A stretch of 38,566 bases of DNA from Sulfuritalea sp. (GCA_020853215.1 JADYZH010000238.1:1-38566), one strand, 5' to 3'; shown: positions 1 through 10,890, counted from the stretch's first letter. The notes: generated from the letters alone by a model not told the origin. Made by a program: numbers and translations.

Positions 1-602
1 CGGTGCTTGAGCGCGGCGTCGAGCACCTGGACGCGGTTGTTGCCCGAGTCGACCACATACACGCTGCCGTCGCCGGCGACGTCGACGTCGTGCGGGTTGC
101 GCAGCTCGCCGTCGCTGGTGCCGGGCCCGGCGAGCGTGCGCTCCAGCTTGCCGTCGCGGAACACGCTGAGGGTTGCACTGCGCGTGTTGGTGACGAGGAC
201 CCGGCCATCAGGTGCGACCGCCACACCTTCCGGGCCCGAAAGGCCCCTCAGTTCGGCAACCAGCCTTGCTTGTGCGCCCTTGACCTCGTAGATGGCCACG
301 CGGTCGTTGCCGGTGTCGGCCACCAGCAGCCGCCCCGATTTGTCGAACTCGGCGTCGTGGGGGTAGGACAATTCGCCGGCACCGAAGCTGCCGACCGGTT
401 TCAGCGTCATCGCTTCGAGCACCCGGATGCGGCTGTTGGCCATGTCGGTGAGGTAGATGAGCTTGCCGTCAGGCGAGAAAGCGGCATCGTGGGGTTGCGC
501 AAGCCCGTCGGCGAACTCGGCCAGTTGGGTGGCGCGCACGGCCGGCTGCGCGCCGGCCAGGGAAGTCAGGAGCAGAAAAGCCGTGAAGATGACGGTGCGC
601 AT
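1..602 (-). CDS. Secreted NHL-repeat beta-propeller protein (3' end outside window)
   Basis: The reading frame starts at ATG 602 on the minus strand, preceded by a GAGGA ribosome site, and stays open to the window edge, so only about 200 N-terminal residues are visible. Residues 1-19 form a signal peptide (MRTVIFTAFLLLTSLAGAQ). After it come at least four copies of the NHL/SMP-30 blade pattern, with PHD near the start of a blade and a V-x-D-[ST]-x-N-[DN]-R-[IV]-x-[VI] strand near its end, for example VADTGNDRVAIYE and VVDSGNNRVQVLD. This predicts a periplasmic or extracellular beta-propeller, usually a binding scaffold; no catalytic residues can be assigned. It lies 25 nt downstream of the SixA-like phosphatase gene on the same strand and is probably cotranscribed. 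The family call is fairly secure; the function is unknown. Confidence 0.8.
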   Translation of the reverse strand, partial: MRTVIFTAFLLLTSLAGAQPAVRATQLAEFADGLAQPHDAAFSPDGKLIYLTDMANSRIRVLEAMTLKPVGSFGAGELSYPHDAEFDKSGRLLVADTGNDRVAIYEVKGAQARLVAELRGLSGPEGVAVAPDGRVLVTNTRSATLSVFRDGKLERTLAGPGTSDGELRNPHDVDVAGDGSVYVVDSGNNRVQVLDAALKH

Positions 603-627
603 GGCGGGTTTCCTCGTAAAACCGGCG

Positions 628-1194
628 TCAGTCGGGCTTGATCGCGCCGAGCAGGCGCGGCGCGCCCGACCCGTTCAACTCGAATACGCTGCCGCCGCCC
701 GATGCGGTGCCCTCGCTGGTGAAGGCGTTTATGGTGAATTGGTGGGTCACCACTATCACCGGCGGTCCGCTGGTCGGCAGGCCGGCCAGGAAACTGCGCA
801 GTGCGACCAACGTAGTCTCGCGCTGCCCGGAGCGCGCAAAGAAGGAATTCAGCGCCGGCTGCGGCGTTACGGGGCCGAGGTTCAGCAATCTTGCCGTTTC
901 GAGGCAGCGACACCACTGGCTGGAGTAGACCCTGGCTTCCCTGACGCCCGCTTGCGCGAGGCGCCGTCCAAGCGCCTGCGCCTGCGCCCGGCCGGCGGCG
1001 TCGAGGTTGCGCTGGGTGGAACAATCATCAAGCTTGAAGTTCGGCGGATCGCCGATCCCGGGTGCATTGGCGTGGCGCAACATCAGCACGCGCCCCGGTT
1101 TGGCGAGTTCGGTCAGGGATATCACGTCCGCAGCCCAGACTGCGCCACCGAGCACGAAGATGAAGCTGGCAAGTATCAGCTGTGCGGTGCGCAT
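628..1194 (-). CDS. SixA-like histidine phosphatase family protein, exported
   Basis: A 188-aa protein starting at ATG 1194. It opens with a signal peptide (MRTAQLILASFIFVLGGAVWA), so it is probably periplasmic. The histidine-phosphatase (phosphoglycerate mutase) superfamily motif is present as LMLRHAN, with R40 and the phospho-accepting H41; the second catalytic histidine is H151 in VVTHQFTINAF. A conserved arginine (R96 in SSQWCRCLET) fits the phosphate pocket. The length matches the small branch-2 type enzymes of this superfamily. Exported members with this layout are common in Proteobacteria and their substrates are mostly unknown, so no substrate is proposed. It sits between the lytic transglycosylase (89 nt upstream) and the NHL protein (25 nt downstream), all on the minus strand. 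The in-frame extension upstream of 1194 overlaps the transglycosylase gene and is not a credible start. Confidence 0.82.
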   Translation of the reverse strand: MRTAQLILASFIFVLGGAVWAADVISLTELAKPGRVLMLRHANAPGIGDPPNFKLDDCSTQRNLDAAGRAQAQALGRRLAQAGVREARVYSSQWCRCLETARLLNLGPVTPQPALNSFFARSGQRETTLVALRSFLAGLPTSGPPVIVVTHQFTINAFTSEGTASGGGSVFELNGSGAPRLLGAIKPD

Positions 1195-1283
1195 GAACGT
1201 AAATGCTACCGCAAGGCGGCCGCCGGTGGCGGTAGTACGGTTGCCGCGTCGGGACACGGCTTGTCGGTTCCGCGCCGGGTTTT

Positions 1284-1976
1284 TCAGCCGGCGGCGCCAT
1301 CCCTGCGGCGGGAAACCTGTTCGAGCCTGGCTTTTTCCGCGATCACCTTGTTGGCGTAGGTCTGCTCGGTGTCGTCGATGGCGCCGGCGTAATACTGCAG
1401 GCCTTCCATCAGGCCGCCCTGGCGCTGGATCGACTCCTGCAGGATGCGGGCGCCGATACGGACATTTAACGCCGGGTCGAGGAACCTCCGACTGTCGGCT
1501 TCCCCGGGCAGCTTGTCCATGTGGTAACGCGGAATGATCTGCATCAGGCCTACGGCACCCATGGGGCTTTGCGAATACGGGTTGAACCGGGATTCGATGC
1601 TGATCACGGCGATGATGAGCAAGGGGTCGACGCGCCATTCGCGTCCTGCGGCCTGTGCGGCTTCAAAAACCGGTTGCAGGGCGTCCGCCGATACCCGGTA
1701 GCGCTGCGCCACCTGATCGAGGGCCGCAACCATGGTCGGCGGCAGGCGTTGCGGGGCGCGCCCGGAGCCCGATACAGCCGCCGGAGTCACGACCGCGCCG
1801 GTGGTTTGCGGCGGGAAGATTTCTTTCGCCTGAAACAGGCTGAAATCCGCGGTCACTCCGCCGACAACGACGAAGAGCAGCGCCAACCCGGCCGTTGCCA
1901 GGTCGATATGCAGGTAGTGCAGGAAGGCGCCGGTGCGGCGTTCCATGAATTTTCGGACAGTGAGTGTTGCCGACAT
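1284..1976 (-). CDS. Membrane-anchored lytic transglycosylase, SLT domain
   Basis: A 230-aa protein. I chose ATG 1976 because AAAGGAG lies 7 nt upstream; a longer start at 2006 lacks a better site. An N-terminal membrane anchor spans roughly residues 24-42 (LATAGLALLFVVVGG), followed by a Pro/Ala-rich linker. The SLT fold occupies about residues 105-215: ISIESRFNP with catalytic E128, the GLMQ motif around 144-147, and a late YYAGAID segment matching the family's conserved Tyr-Ala-Gly region. It would cleave the MurNAc-GlcNAc bond of peptidoglycan from the periplasmic face of the inner membrane, giving 1,6-anhydro products. The typical YNxG motif reads YYAG here, a mild deviation. Its neighbours give no further clue to its job. 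Confidence 0.87.
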   Translation of the reverse strand: MSATLTVRKFMERRTGAFLHYLHIDLATAGLALLFVVVGGVTADFSLFQAKEIFPPQTTGAVVTPAAVSGSGRAPQRLPPTMVAALDQVAQRYRVSADALQPVFEAAQAAGREWRVDPLLIIAVISIESRFNPYSQSPMGAVGLMQIIPRYHMDKLPGEADSRRFLDPALNVRIGARILQESIQRQGGLMEGLQYYAGAIDDTEQTYANKVIAEKARLEQVSRRRDGAAG

Positions 1977-2159
1977 GCTGGCTCCTTTGCTGTTGCCTTG
2001 TTCCATCCGCGCCGGGGCGCTCCGGACTATTCCGGAACAACCGGCGATGGAAGCGCGAAACGCAAGGACTGCGGACTGCTTGACCAGGGCCGGAGAACGC
2101 CAGGCCCTGCGGGAGGGTGTTGTTTTCGGCTGGCAAGTGCATGGCGTCCCGATGTGACT

Positions 2160-2179
2160 CCGGCCCTTTTCAGGGCCGG
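2160..2179 (-). terminator. Hairpin downstream of the phasin gene, weak terminator candidate
   Basis: CCGGCCC (2160-2166) pairs perfectly with GGGCCGG (2173-2179) around a 6-nt TTTTCA loop, 21 nt beyond the phasin stop codon. On the minus strand no U-tract follows, so an intrinsic terminator is not certain; it may instead protect the 3' end of the transcript. A second 7-bp hairpin with related sequence (CAGGGCC/GGCCCTG) lies at 2085-2109. Nothing else is recognisable in the 224-nt phasin-transglycosylase gap. Confidence 0.4.
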
Positions 2180-2200
2180 AACGGAATGCCTATTGGAAAC

Positions 2201-2743
2201 TCAGGCCGCTTTTTTCGCGGGCTTTTTCGGGACAAGCGCAGCGGCCGCTGCGGCGAGGTTGGCTTCCGCGATTTCATTCGCCTGCTTGGCGGCCTTGGTC
2301 ATGCTGTCATAGGCCGAGTTCGCGGCGGAAATCGCCGAACGCAACGCATTTACCGCCAGGTCCGAGCCGGCCGGCGCGGACTTGACGGCTTCGTCGAGCG
2401 CTAGAGCGAGCTTCTGGTTGAGTTCGGAAATCTGGGCTTCGACCACCTGCGACAGAGCTTCCTGGGTCTGGGTGGCGATTTCGTAAACCCTGCGGGTGTA
2501 CGTCGCCGCTTTTTCGGCATCGGGTTGCGCCAGGGACTTCTGCAGCGTGACCAGCGCTTCCACGTCCTTCACGGCAAGGAGGGCACGAGTATGTGCGCTG
2601 CCGTTCTCGATGAAGTTGCGGGTCGCATTTAGGTTCAGTGCGGCCAAGCGCTCGGCGCCGGCGAAAGTCGCGCTGGCGAGAGTCATGAAAGTATCGACGC
2701 CAGCCTTGTTGGTAGTGCTTATTTGCTCGGCTACGTTGTACAT
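2201..2743 (-). CDS. Phasin family protein (polyhydroxyalkanoate granule-associated)
   Basis: A 180-aa, mostly alpha-helical, Ala-rich protein with no membrane span. The N-terminus (MYNVAEQISTTNKAGVDTFM) and the block LATLASATFAGAERLAALNLN-like region match the Phasin_2 family, which coats poly-3-hydroxybutyrate granules and limits their size. The middle is rich in heptad-like helix (residues about 60-140) and the tail is Lys/Pro/Ala-rich (VPKKPAKKAA), as in many phasins. ATG 2743 is chosen because AAGGAG lies 7 nt upstream. The gene stands alone with its own promoter and putative operators, which suggests individual control by polymer or carbon status. It implies that the organism makes polyhydroxyalkanoate; no synthase gene is in this window. 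Confidence 0.88.
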   Translation of the reverse strand: MYNVAEQISTTNKAGVDTFMTLASATFAGAERLAALNLNATRNFIENGSAHTRALLAVKDVEALVTLQKSLAQPDAEKAATYTRRVYEIATQTQEALSQVVEAQISELNQKLALALDEAVKSAPAGSDLAVNALRSAISAANSAYDSMTKAAKQANEIAEANLAAAAAALVPKKPAKKAA

Positions 2744-2811
2744 GGTGATCTCCTTGATAGAGGTGGATCCATCTGCAGCGGGCGTGCACGTCTGCCCTGA
2801 ATGGCACAATG

Positions 2812-2822
2812 GTGCACCGCAA
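2812..2822 (-). promoter_or_regulatory. Operator-like motif overlapping the predicted phasin transcription start
   Basis: On the minus strand this reads TTGCGGTGCAC. It matches 9 of 11 positions of the motif at 2869-2879 and falls at about +1 to +12 of the transcript from the promoter at 2831-2858. Placement over the transcription start is typical of a repressor site. PhaR, the known repressor of phasin genes, is the natural candidate regulator, but this is inference. Confidence 0.5.
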
Positions 2823-2830
2823 TACGACGG

Positions 2831-2858
2831 ATTCTACTCAGGGCGCTGGATTTGTCAA
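2831..2858 (-). promoter_or_regulatory. Sigma70-type promoter of the phasin gene
   Basis: On the minus strand a perfect TTGACA -35 (2853-2858) is separated by 16 bp from a TAGAAT -10 (2831-2836, 5 of 6). The predicted start near 2824 gives an untranslated leader of about 80 nt before ATG 2743. This is one of the strongest promoter matches in the window, in line with phasins being abundant proteins. Confidence 0.8.
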
Positions 2859-2866
2859 GAAAATTC

Positions 2867-2881
2867 TGTTGCAGCGCAACA
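2867..2881 (-). promoter_or_regulatory. 15-bp palindrome upstream of phasin -35, candidate PhaR operator
   Basis: TGTTGC-AGC-GCAACA is a perfect 6-bp inverted repeat around a 3-bp centre, ending 8 bp upstream of the -35 box. Its core on the minus strand, TTGCGCTGCAA, recurs with two changes at 2812-2822. Palindromy, repetition and placement around a phasin promoter point to a PhaR-type polymer-responsive repressor; the regulator itself is not encoded here. Confidence 0.55.
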
Positions 2882-2930
2882 ACATCTTGGGGGCTACCGG
2901 AAGTGGATCTGACCTGGCTGGTTTTGTCGG

Positions 2931-2962
2931 TAAAAAAAACCCGATACCTGGGTACCGGGTTT
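2931..2962 (-). terminator. Rho-independent terminator after gyrB
   Basis: Read on the minus strand, a 12-bp stem with one A-C mismatch (2937-2948 with 2951-2962) closed by a very short loop is followed by an uninterrupted run of U (A-run 2932-2939 on the plus strand). It lies about 100 nt beyond the gyrB stop codon and would end the dnaA-dnaN-gyrB transcription unit. A smaller hairpin at 3007-3025 (AAACCG/CGGTTT) sits between the stop and the terminator. Confidence 0.85.
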
Positions 2963-3063
2963 AAACCAATCCTTGCGGATCGGAGGAGGAGGACTTCATG
3001 ATATCCAAACCGCTCGCTCCGGTTTAGGCGCCGACCTCTAGGACTCCCCCGCCAACCACCGAC

Positions 3064-6652
<3,589 letters not shown>

Positions 6653-6858
6653 ATATAAATCTCTTAAGATTATTAAGGGGAGCCTTTTTCTGTGGATAAG
6701 CGGTATTTTTACATTAAATACAGTTGATTATAACGTGGATAAGCACCAGAAAACCAACTGTTGAAAGTGTGGATGATTGTGAATAATATTGTCGGGAGGT
6801 AAAGTTTGCTGGCTTATCCACAAATCTTCCCCCTCTTGTTGAATGGGAAAATCACACT
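6653..6858. other. oriC: Candidate chromosomal replication origin oriC (dnaA-dnaN gap)
   Basis: This 206-nt non-coding gap is strikingly AT-rich against its GC-rich surroundings and holds five DnaA-box matches. Perfect TTATCCACA boxes lie at 6691-6699 (minus) and 6814-6822 (plus). One-mismatch boxes lie at 6734-6742 (TTATCCACG, minus), 6768-6776 (TCATCCACA, minus) and 6778-6786 (TTATTCACA, minus). Between the box at 6691-6699 and dnaN comes a short G/C cluster (6677-6684) and then a segment that reads on the minus strand TAATAATCTTAAGAG, resembling DnaA-trio repeats, followed by a TATATA stretch ending at the dnaN start. The box cluster and AT-rich side are seen directly; origin function is inferred. 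Confidence 0.8.
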
Positions 6859-8226
6859 CTAGCCTTTGATGGTCTGCATCAGGATATGCAGGTCATTGTT
6901 GAGCCGGGTATCTTTTCCGCGCAGGTCAACGATGGTGCGACAGGCGTGCATCACTGTGGTGTGATCGCGGCCACCGAAGGCTTCGCCGATTTCGGGGAGG
7001 CTGTGGGTGGTTAGTTCCCTGGTGAGCCACATGGCTATTTGTCGCGGACGGGCGATCGCGCGGGTACGCTTCTGTGAATACATGTCGGCGACTTTTATCT
7101 TGTAAAAGTCCGACACCGTTTTTTGTACGAGTTCTAGGGATATTTGCCGGTTGGTGGCACCGATGATGTCGCGCAGGGCTTCCTTGGCTACTTCAAGGTT
7201 GATTTCGCGACCGTGAAAGCGAGCATAGGCCACTACACGATTTAGCGCGCCTTCAAGCTCCCTTACATTGGAGCGAAGGTTCTTGGCGATAAGAAAGGAA
7301 ACCTCGTCCGAAATGCTGATCTGCTCCGCTTCGGCCTTTTTCTTGAGAATGGCGATGCGCATTTCCAGTTCAGGAGGTTCTATGGCGACGGTAAGTCCCC
7401 AGTCGAAGCGCGAAACCAGGCGCTCTTCCAATCCCTGAACGTCTTTCGGATAGGTATCGCAGGTGATGATGATCTGTTTTTTGGCTTCGATCAGGGCATT
7501 GAAGGCGTAGAAGAATTCTTCCTGCGTCCGGTCTTTGCGATTGAAAAACTGGATGTCGTCGATCAGGAGCAGGTCAAGCGACCGGTAGTAGCGCTTGAAG
7601 GCATCCCGGGAATTTTGCTGGAATGCCCGGACCACATCGGAAAAGTAGTCCTCAGCATGTACATAGCGGATTTCCAGGTCCGGATTGGCACCGTAGATGG
7701 AGTTTCCGATCGCATGGATCAGGTGCGTCTTGCCGAGGCCCACGCCACCGTAGATGAAAAGCGGGTTGTAGGAAACGCCCGGATTCATCGCCACCTGGAG
7801 CGCCGCCGCACGGGCCAAGTCATTGGCGCGCCCGGTGACCAGAGTATCGAAGGTGAAATCCGGGTTCAACCTGGTTTTTTCGTATTCCGGATCGGCGGAT
7901 CGGGGCGGGCTTGCGATCGGGGCGGGTGTGCTTGCCGACTGCCCTTCGAGGGCTTCTGTGGCGGCCGGGATGTTCGGGGCTGTATCGCTGACGGTCAGAG
8001 TAATGCTGATAGGGCTGGAAAAAAATTCGCGTCCCAACGTTTCGATCTGGGCCAGATAGCGTTCGCGCACCCACTGCATGACAAAGCGGTTGGGTGCGAG
8101 CAGGCGAAAATGGCCCGGCCCCGAATCGCCATCCAGCAGCTGCAGGCCCTTGATCCAGGTATTGAACTGCTGCGCAGGAAGCTCCTGCTCAAGGCGGCTA
8201 AGACAGGTTGACCAGAATTCGCTCAT
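6859..8226 (-). CDS. dnaA: Chromosomal replication initiator protein DnaA
   Basis: A 455-aa AAA+ initiator that binds DnaA boxes, opens oriC and helps load the helicase. Domain I (about 1-85) begins [21 protein letters not shown] low-complexity Pro/Ala/Ser linker follows (about 86-115). The AAA+ domain III has Walker A GGVGLGKT near residue 160, Walker [11 protein letters not shown] near 217, and the sensor and arginine-finger region [11 protein letters not shown]. Domain IV ends with the DNA-binding signature [15 protein letters not shown] near residue 415. Length is typical. No good Shine-Dalgarno precedes ATG 8226. A DnaA box overlaps the predicted -35 of its own promoter, so autoregulation is likely. 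Confidence 0.99.
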   Translation of the reverse strand: MSEFWSTCLSRLEQELPAQQFNTWIKGLQLLDGDSGPGHFRLLAPNRFVMQWVRERYLAQIETLGREFFSSPISITLTVSDTAPNIPAATEALEGQSASTPAPIASPPRSADPEYEKTRLNPDFTFDTLVTGRANDLARAAALQVAMNPGVSYNPLFIYGGVGLGKTHLIHAIGNSIYGANPDLEIRYVHAEDYFSDVVRAFQQNSRDAFKRYYRSLDLLLIDDIQFFNRKDRTQEEFFYAFNALIEAKKQIIITCDTYPKDVQGLEERLVSRFDWGLTVAIEPPELEMRIAILKKKAEAEQISISDEVSFLIAKNLRSNVRELEGALNRVVAYARFHGREINLEVAKEALRDIIGATNRQISLELVQKTVSDFYKIKVADMYSQKRTRAIARPRQIAMWLTRELTTHSLPEIGEAFGGRDHTTVMHACRTIVDLRGKDTRLNNDLHILMQTIKG

Positions 8227-8312
8227 GACAATTGGAAGGTTTCGAGACCGGGGCGGCGGTATTGTTTGTGTGCCTGTTGTTTTGCCGCCTACTTGCGTCG
8301 GTCCAAGGATCC

Positions 8313-8343
8313 ATTCTAGCGGTTTCAGGAGGAGTTATCCACA
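8313..8343 (-). promoter_or_regulatory. Predicted dnaA promoter overlapped by a perfect DnaA box
   Basis: On the minus strand TAGAAT (8313-8318, 5 of 6 for a -10) is 17 bp from TGGATA (8336-8341, 4 of 6 for a -35). The -35 lies inside the perfect DnaA box TTATCCACA on the plus strand at 8335-8343. Start of transcription would be near 8306, giving a leader of about 80 nt. DnaA bound to the box should compete with RNA polymerase. Confidence 0.6.
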
Positions 8344-8362
8344 GCCGCCGCCACCGCTGCGC

Positions 8363-8391
8363 TTGACAAAACAGCCGTAAAACGTTGTAAT
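8363..8391 (+). promoter_or_regulatory. Sigma70-type promoter of rpmH operon
   Basis: A perfect TTGACA (8363-8368), a 17-bp spacer and TGTAAT (8386-8391, 5 of 6) form a strong promoter about 25 nt upstream of the end of a short leader; rpmH starts at 8424. The DnaA box at 8335-8343 lies 19 bp upstream, between this promoter and the divergent dnaA promoter, so DnaA could affect both. Confidence 0.8.
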
Positions 8392-8423
8392 CCGCCGCTT
8401 TTGTTCATTTAAGGGATATTGCC

Positions 8424-8558
8424 ATGAAACGCACCTACCAGCCTTCGGTTGTGCGCCGCAAACGCACCCACGGCTTCCTCGTGCGCATGCGTACCCGCGG
8501 TGGTCGTGCTGTGATACGTGCGCGTCGTGCCAAGGGTCGCCATCGTCTCGCGGTCTGA
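8424..8558 (+). CDS. rpmH: 50S ribosomal protein L34
   Basis: A 44-aa, highly basic protein beginning [19 protein letters not shown] and ending with [10 protein letters not shown], the universal L34 pattern. L34 is a late-assembling protein of the large ribosomal subunit. AAGGGA lies about 10 nt upstream of the start. It is the first gene of the rpmH-rnpA-yidD-yidC-mnmE cluster, and the start of rnpA lies inside its 3' end in another frame. Confidence 0.97.
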   Translation: MKRTYQPSVVRRKRTHGFLVRMRTRGGRAVIRARRAKGRHRLAV

Positions 8559-8922
8559 GCGGCGGGCTTCGTTTCGCCCAGACCAGCGCCTGCACCGGCC
8601 GGAGGAGTTTGCAGCTGTCCTGGCGGCGCGGCGGGTGGTGCGGGGCTCGTGTTTCGACCTCCATTTTTGTCCAGCACCTTCAACCGGCAGGGCGCGGCTC
8701 GGCTTGATCGTATCCAAGCGCCTGGCGCGAGCGGCCGCCTTGCGCAATGCCGTCAAACGCCAGGGCCGGGAAGCGTTCCGCCTGCTGGCGCCGGCGATCC
8801 CGCCCTGCGATCTGGTCCTCCGTCTCAAGCAGGCCCTGCCGGGCTTCGGGGCGCGGGATGGCGAACAGCGTAAAATCTGGCGGGCGGAGATGGAAGCGCT
8901 GTTGGGGCGGGTCAAGGCATGA
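8518..8922 (+). CDS. rnpA: Ribonuclease P protein component
   Basis: The small basic protein subunit of RNase P, which helps the catalytic RNA mature the 5' ends of tRNAs. The conserved core is present: [41 protein letters not shown] (the RNR-type helix that contacts P RNA is [11 protein letters not shown]) and the DLVLRLK strand. The only standard start codons upstream of the core are GTG 8518 and GTG 8527, both inside rpmH: a TGA at 8512-8514 closes the frame further upstream, and the next start codon after rpmH falls within the conserved core. Hence rnpA must overlap rpmH by 32 or 41 nt. The protein is 134 or 131 aa. Its stop overlaps the yidD start (ATGA). Confidence 0.93.
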   Translation: MRVVPRVAIVSRSERRASFRPDQRLHRPEEFAAVLAARRVVRGSCFDLHFCPAPSTGRARLGLIVSKRLARAAALRNAVKRQGREAFRLLAPAIPPCDLVLRLKQALPGFGARDGEQRKIWRAEMEALLGRVKA

Positions 8923-9149
8923 TCGCGTTGAAAACCTTGCTGGTTCAGCCTCTGCTGTGGCTGATTCGCGGCTATCAGATGGCGATCGCCCCCATGCTGG
9001 GACCCCGTTGCCGGTTTTACCCGAGTTGCTCGGAGTACTCCATGGAATCGCTGCGCCGCCATGGCCTGCTGCGCGGGCTGTGGCTGACCGTGCGCCGGTT
9101 AGGACGTTGTCATCCATGGCATCCGGGCGGATGCGACCATGTTCCCTGA
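8919..9149 (+). CDS. yidD: Membrane protein insertion efficiency factor YidD
   Basis: A 76-aa protein with an amphipathic N-terminal helix ([19 protein letters not shown]) and the conserved cysteine pattern [19 protein letters not shown] followed by [15 protein letters not shown], the diagnostic YidD/UPF0161 signature. It is associated with the inner face of the cytoplasmic membrane and aids YidC-dependent insertion. ATG 8919 overlaps the rnpA stop, so the two are translationally coupled, and yidC follows 31 nt later. Confidence 0.96.
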   Translation: MIALKTLLVQPLLWLIRGYQMAIAPMLGPRCRFYPSCSEYSMESLRRHGLLRGLWLTVRRLGRCHPWHPGGCDHVP

Positions 9150-9180
9150 TTCTTTGATCTGAACCACTGCCGAGACAGTA

Positions 9181-10824
9181 ATGGATAACCGACGATTGAT
9201 CCTGCTAATGGTGTTCAGTTTCTCACTGATCATGCTCTGGGACGGCTGGCAACGGCAAAACCAGCCGAAGGTGGCGCCAGCGGCCAGTTCCGCGCCGGCA
9301 GCCGGTGCCGCTTCGGGCGCGGTACCGACACCTACCCTGCCGGCGGCGGCTCCGGCCGCGGGGCCGGGGGCTGTACCGGGAGCCGTTCCAGGTGTCGCCG
9401 CCACGATAGCGCCGGGTGCGGCCAAGGCCAGGGTTCGTACCGATCTGTATGTGGTTGAAATTTCCTCGCTGGGCGGCGACATCACGCGACTCGAGCTGGT
9501 CCGCCATCCCGAGACCGGGGACAAGTCGAAGAATTTCGTGTTGTTCGATAATGGCGGCAAGCATATTTACCTGGCCCAGTCCGGGGTGATCGGGGAGGGC
9601 TTGCCGAACCACAAGACGGAGTGGAAGCTGGCCTCCGGCGAACATGAGCTGAAGGACGGCGAGCAGAAGCTCGAGCTGCGCCTGGAGGCAAACACCGCTG
9701 CCGGCGGCAAGGTGGCGAAGACCTATGTCTTCCAGCGCGGCAGCTACCAGATCGAGCTCGGGCACGAGGGGGTGACCCCGGGTGCCCACGCCTATTACCA
9801 GATCACGCGCGACGGCAAACCGGCCGAAGGCCAGGACAACTCGATGATGATGGGGGTGGTTACCTTCACCGGCCCCGCGGTTTTCACCGACGCCGAAAAG
9901 TTCCAGAAGGTCGAGTTCGCCGACATCCTCAAGAACAAGGCCAAGTTTGCGCAGAAGGCCGACAACGGCTGGCTGGCGATGGTCCAGCATTACTTTGTCG
10001 CGGCCTGGCTGCCGGCCGCCGGCGTGCAACGGGAGTTCTACATGCGCAAGGTCGGCGAAGACCTGTATTCGGCGGGCGTGATCCTCCCCGTGGCCGCCGA
10101 CGGCAAGAGCACCATCACCTTGTATGCCGGTCCGCAGGAACAGGACAAGCTGGAAAAGATCGCCCCCGGACTCGAGCTGGTGGTGGATTACGGCTGGCTG
10201 ACGGTGATCGCGGCGCCGTTGTTCTGGGTCCTCGGCGCGATCTACAAACTGGTTGGTAACTGGGGTTGGGCCATCATCGGCCTCACCATGCTGCTCAAGG
10301 GAATTTTCTTCCCGCTCTCGGCCGCCAGCTACAAGTCGATGGCCAAGATGCGCGTCCTGACACCCAAGCTGATGAAGCTGAAGGAAACCTATGGCGACGA
10401 CAAGCAGCGCCTGAACCAGGAAATGATGGCCTTGTACAAGAAGGAAAAGGTCAACCCGCTGGGCGGCTGCCTGCCGGTGCTGGTCCAGATTCCGGTCTTC
10501 ATCGCGCTGTACTGGGTGCTGCTGGGTACGGTCGAGATGCGTAATGCGCCCTGGTTGGGCTGGATCACCGACCTCTCGGTCAAGGATCCCTACTATGTGC
10601 TGCCGCTGATCATGGGCGCCACGATGTTCATCCAGACCAAGCTCAATCCGACGCCGCCGGATCCCATCCAGGCCAAGGTGATGCTCTACATGCCGGTGGT
10701 TTTCACTGTCATGTTTCTCTGGTTCCCGGCCGGCCTGGTGCTCTACTGGACGGTGAACAACATCCTCTCGATCGCCCAGCAATGGCAGATCACGCGCATG
10801 GTCGAGGCGGGAGAGAAGAAGTAG
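9181..10824 (+). CDS. yidC: Membrane protein insertase YidC
   Basis: A 547-aa Oxa1/Alb3-family insertase of the Gram-negative type. The first membrane segment is near the N-terminus (LILLMVFSFSLIMLWDGW), followed by an unusually Ala/Pro-rich linker (about residues 30-80), the large periplasmic beta-sandwich domain (about 85-330), and the conserved five-helix insertase core (about 345-540), including GNWGWAIIGLTMLLKGIFFPL, the coiled cytoplasmic loop with KMRVLTPKLMKLKE, GGCLPVLVQIPVFIALYWVL and the last helix VLYWTVNNILSIAQQ. The positively charged groove residue is consistent with K/R in the first core helix. It is part of the rpmH-mnmE cluster; a GC-rich hairpin at 10832-10851 follows the stop. 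Confidence 0.98.
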   Translation: MDNRRLILLMVFSFSLIMLWDGWQRQNQPKVAPAASSAPAAGAASGAVPTPTLPAAAPAAGPGAVPGAVPGVAATIAPGAAKARVRTDLYVVEISSLGGDITRLELVRHPETGDKSKNFVLFDNGGKHIYLAQSGVIGEGLPNHKTEWKLASGEHELKDGEQKLELRLEANTAAGGKVAKTYVFQRGSYQIELGHEGVTPGAHAYYQITRDGKPAEGQDNSMMMGVVTFTGPAVFTDAEKFQKVEFADILKNKAKFAQKADNGWLAMVQHYFVAAWLPAAGVQREFYMRKVGEDLYSAGVILPVAADGKSTITLYAGPQEQDKLEKIAPGLELVVDYGWLTVIAAPLFWVLGAIYKLVGNWGWAIIGLTMLLKGIFFPLSAASYKSMAKMRVLTPKLMKLKETYGDDKQRLNQEMMALYKKEKVNPLGGCLPVLVQIPVFIALYWVLLGTVEMRNAPWLGWITDLSVKDPYYVLPLIMGATMFIQTKLNPTPPDPIQAKVMLYMPVVFTVMFLWFPAGLVLYWTVNNILSIAQQWQITRMVEAGEKK

Positions 10825-10831
10825 TCGCGCT

Positions 10832-10851
10832 CCCGGTCGCGAGCGACCGGG
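10832..10851 (+). other. GC-rich hairpin between yidC and mnmE
   Basis: CCCGGTCG (10832-10839) pairs perfectly with CGACCGGG (10844-10851) over a 4-nt loop, 8 nt after the yidC stop. It lacks a U-tract, so it is more likely an mRNA-stabilising or processing structure than a full terminator. Confidence 0.4.
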
Positions 10852-10890
10852 GCGATCGTCGGCGCCTGTCGCGCTGAACCAGGAGGCCGG

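Noticed and set aside
2021-2036. TCCGGA-CTAT-TCCGGA repeat upstream of the transglycosylase gene
   Set aside because: Each hexamer is palindromic on its own and common in GC-rich DNA; no promoter elements were found around it to support an operator.
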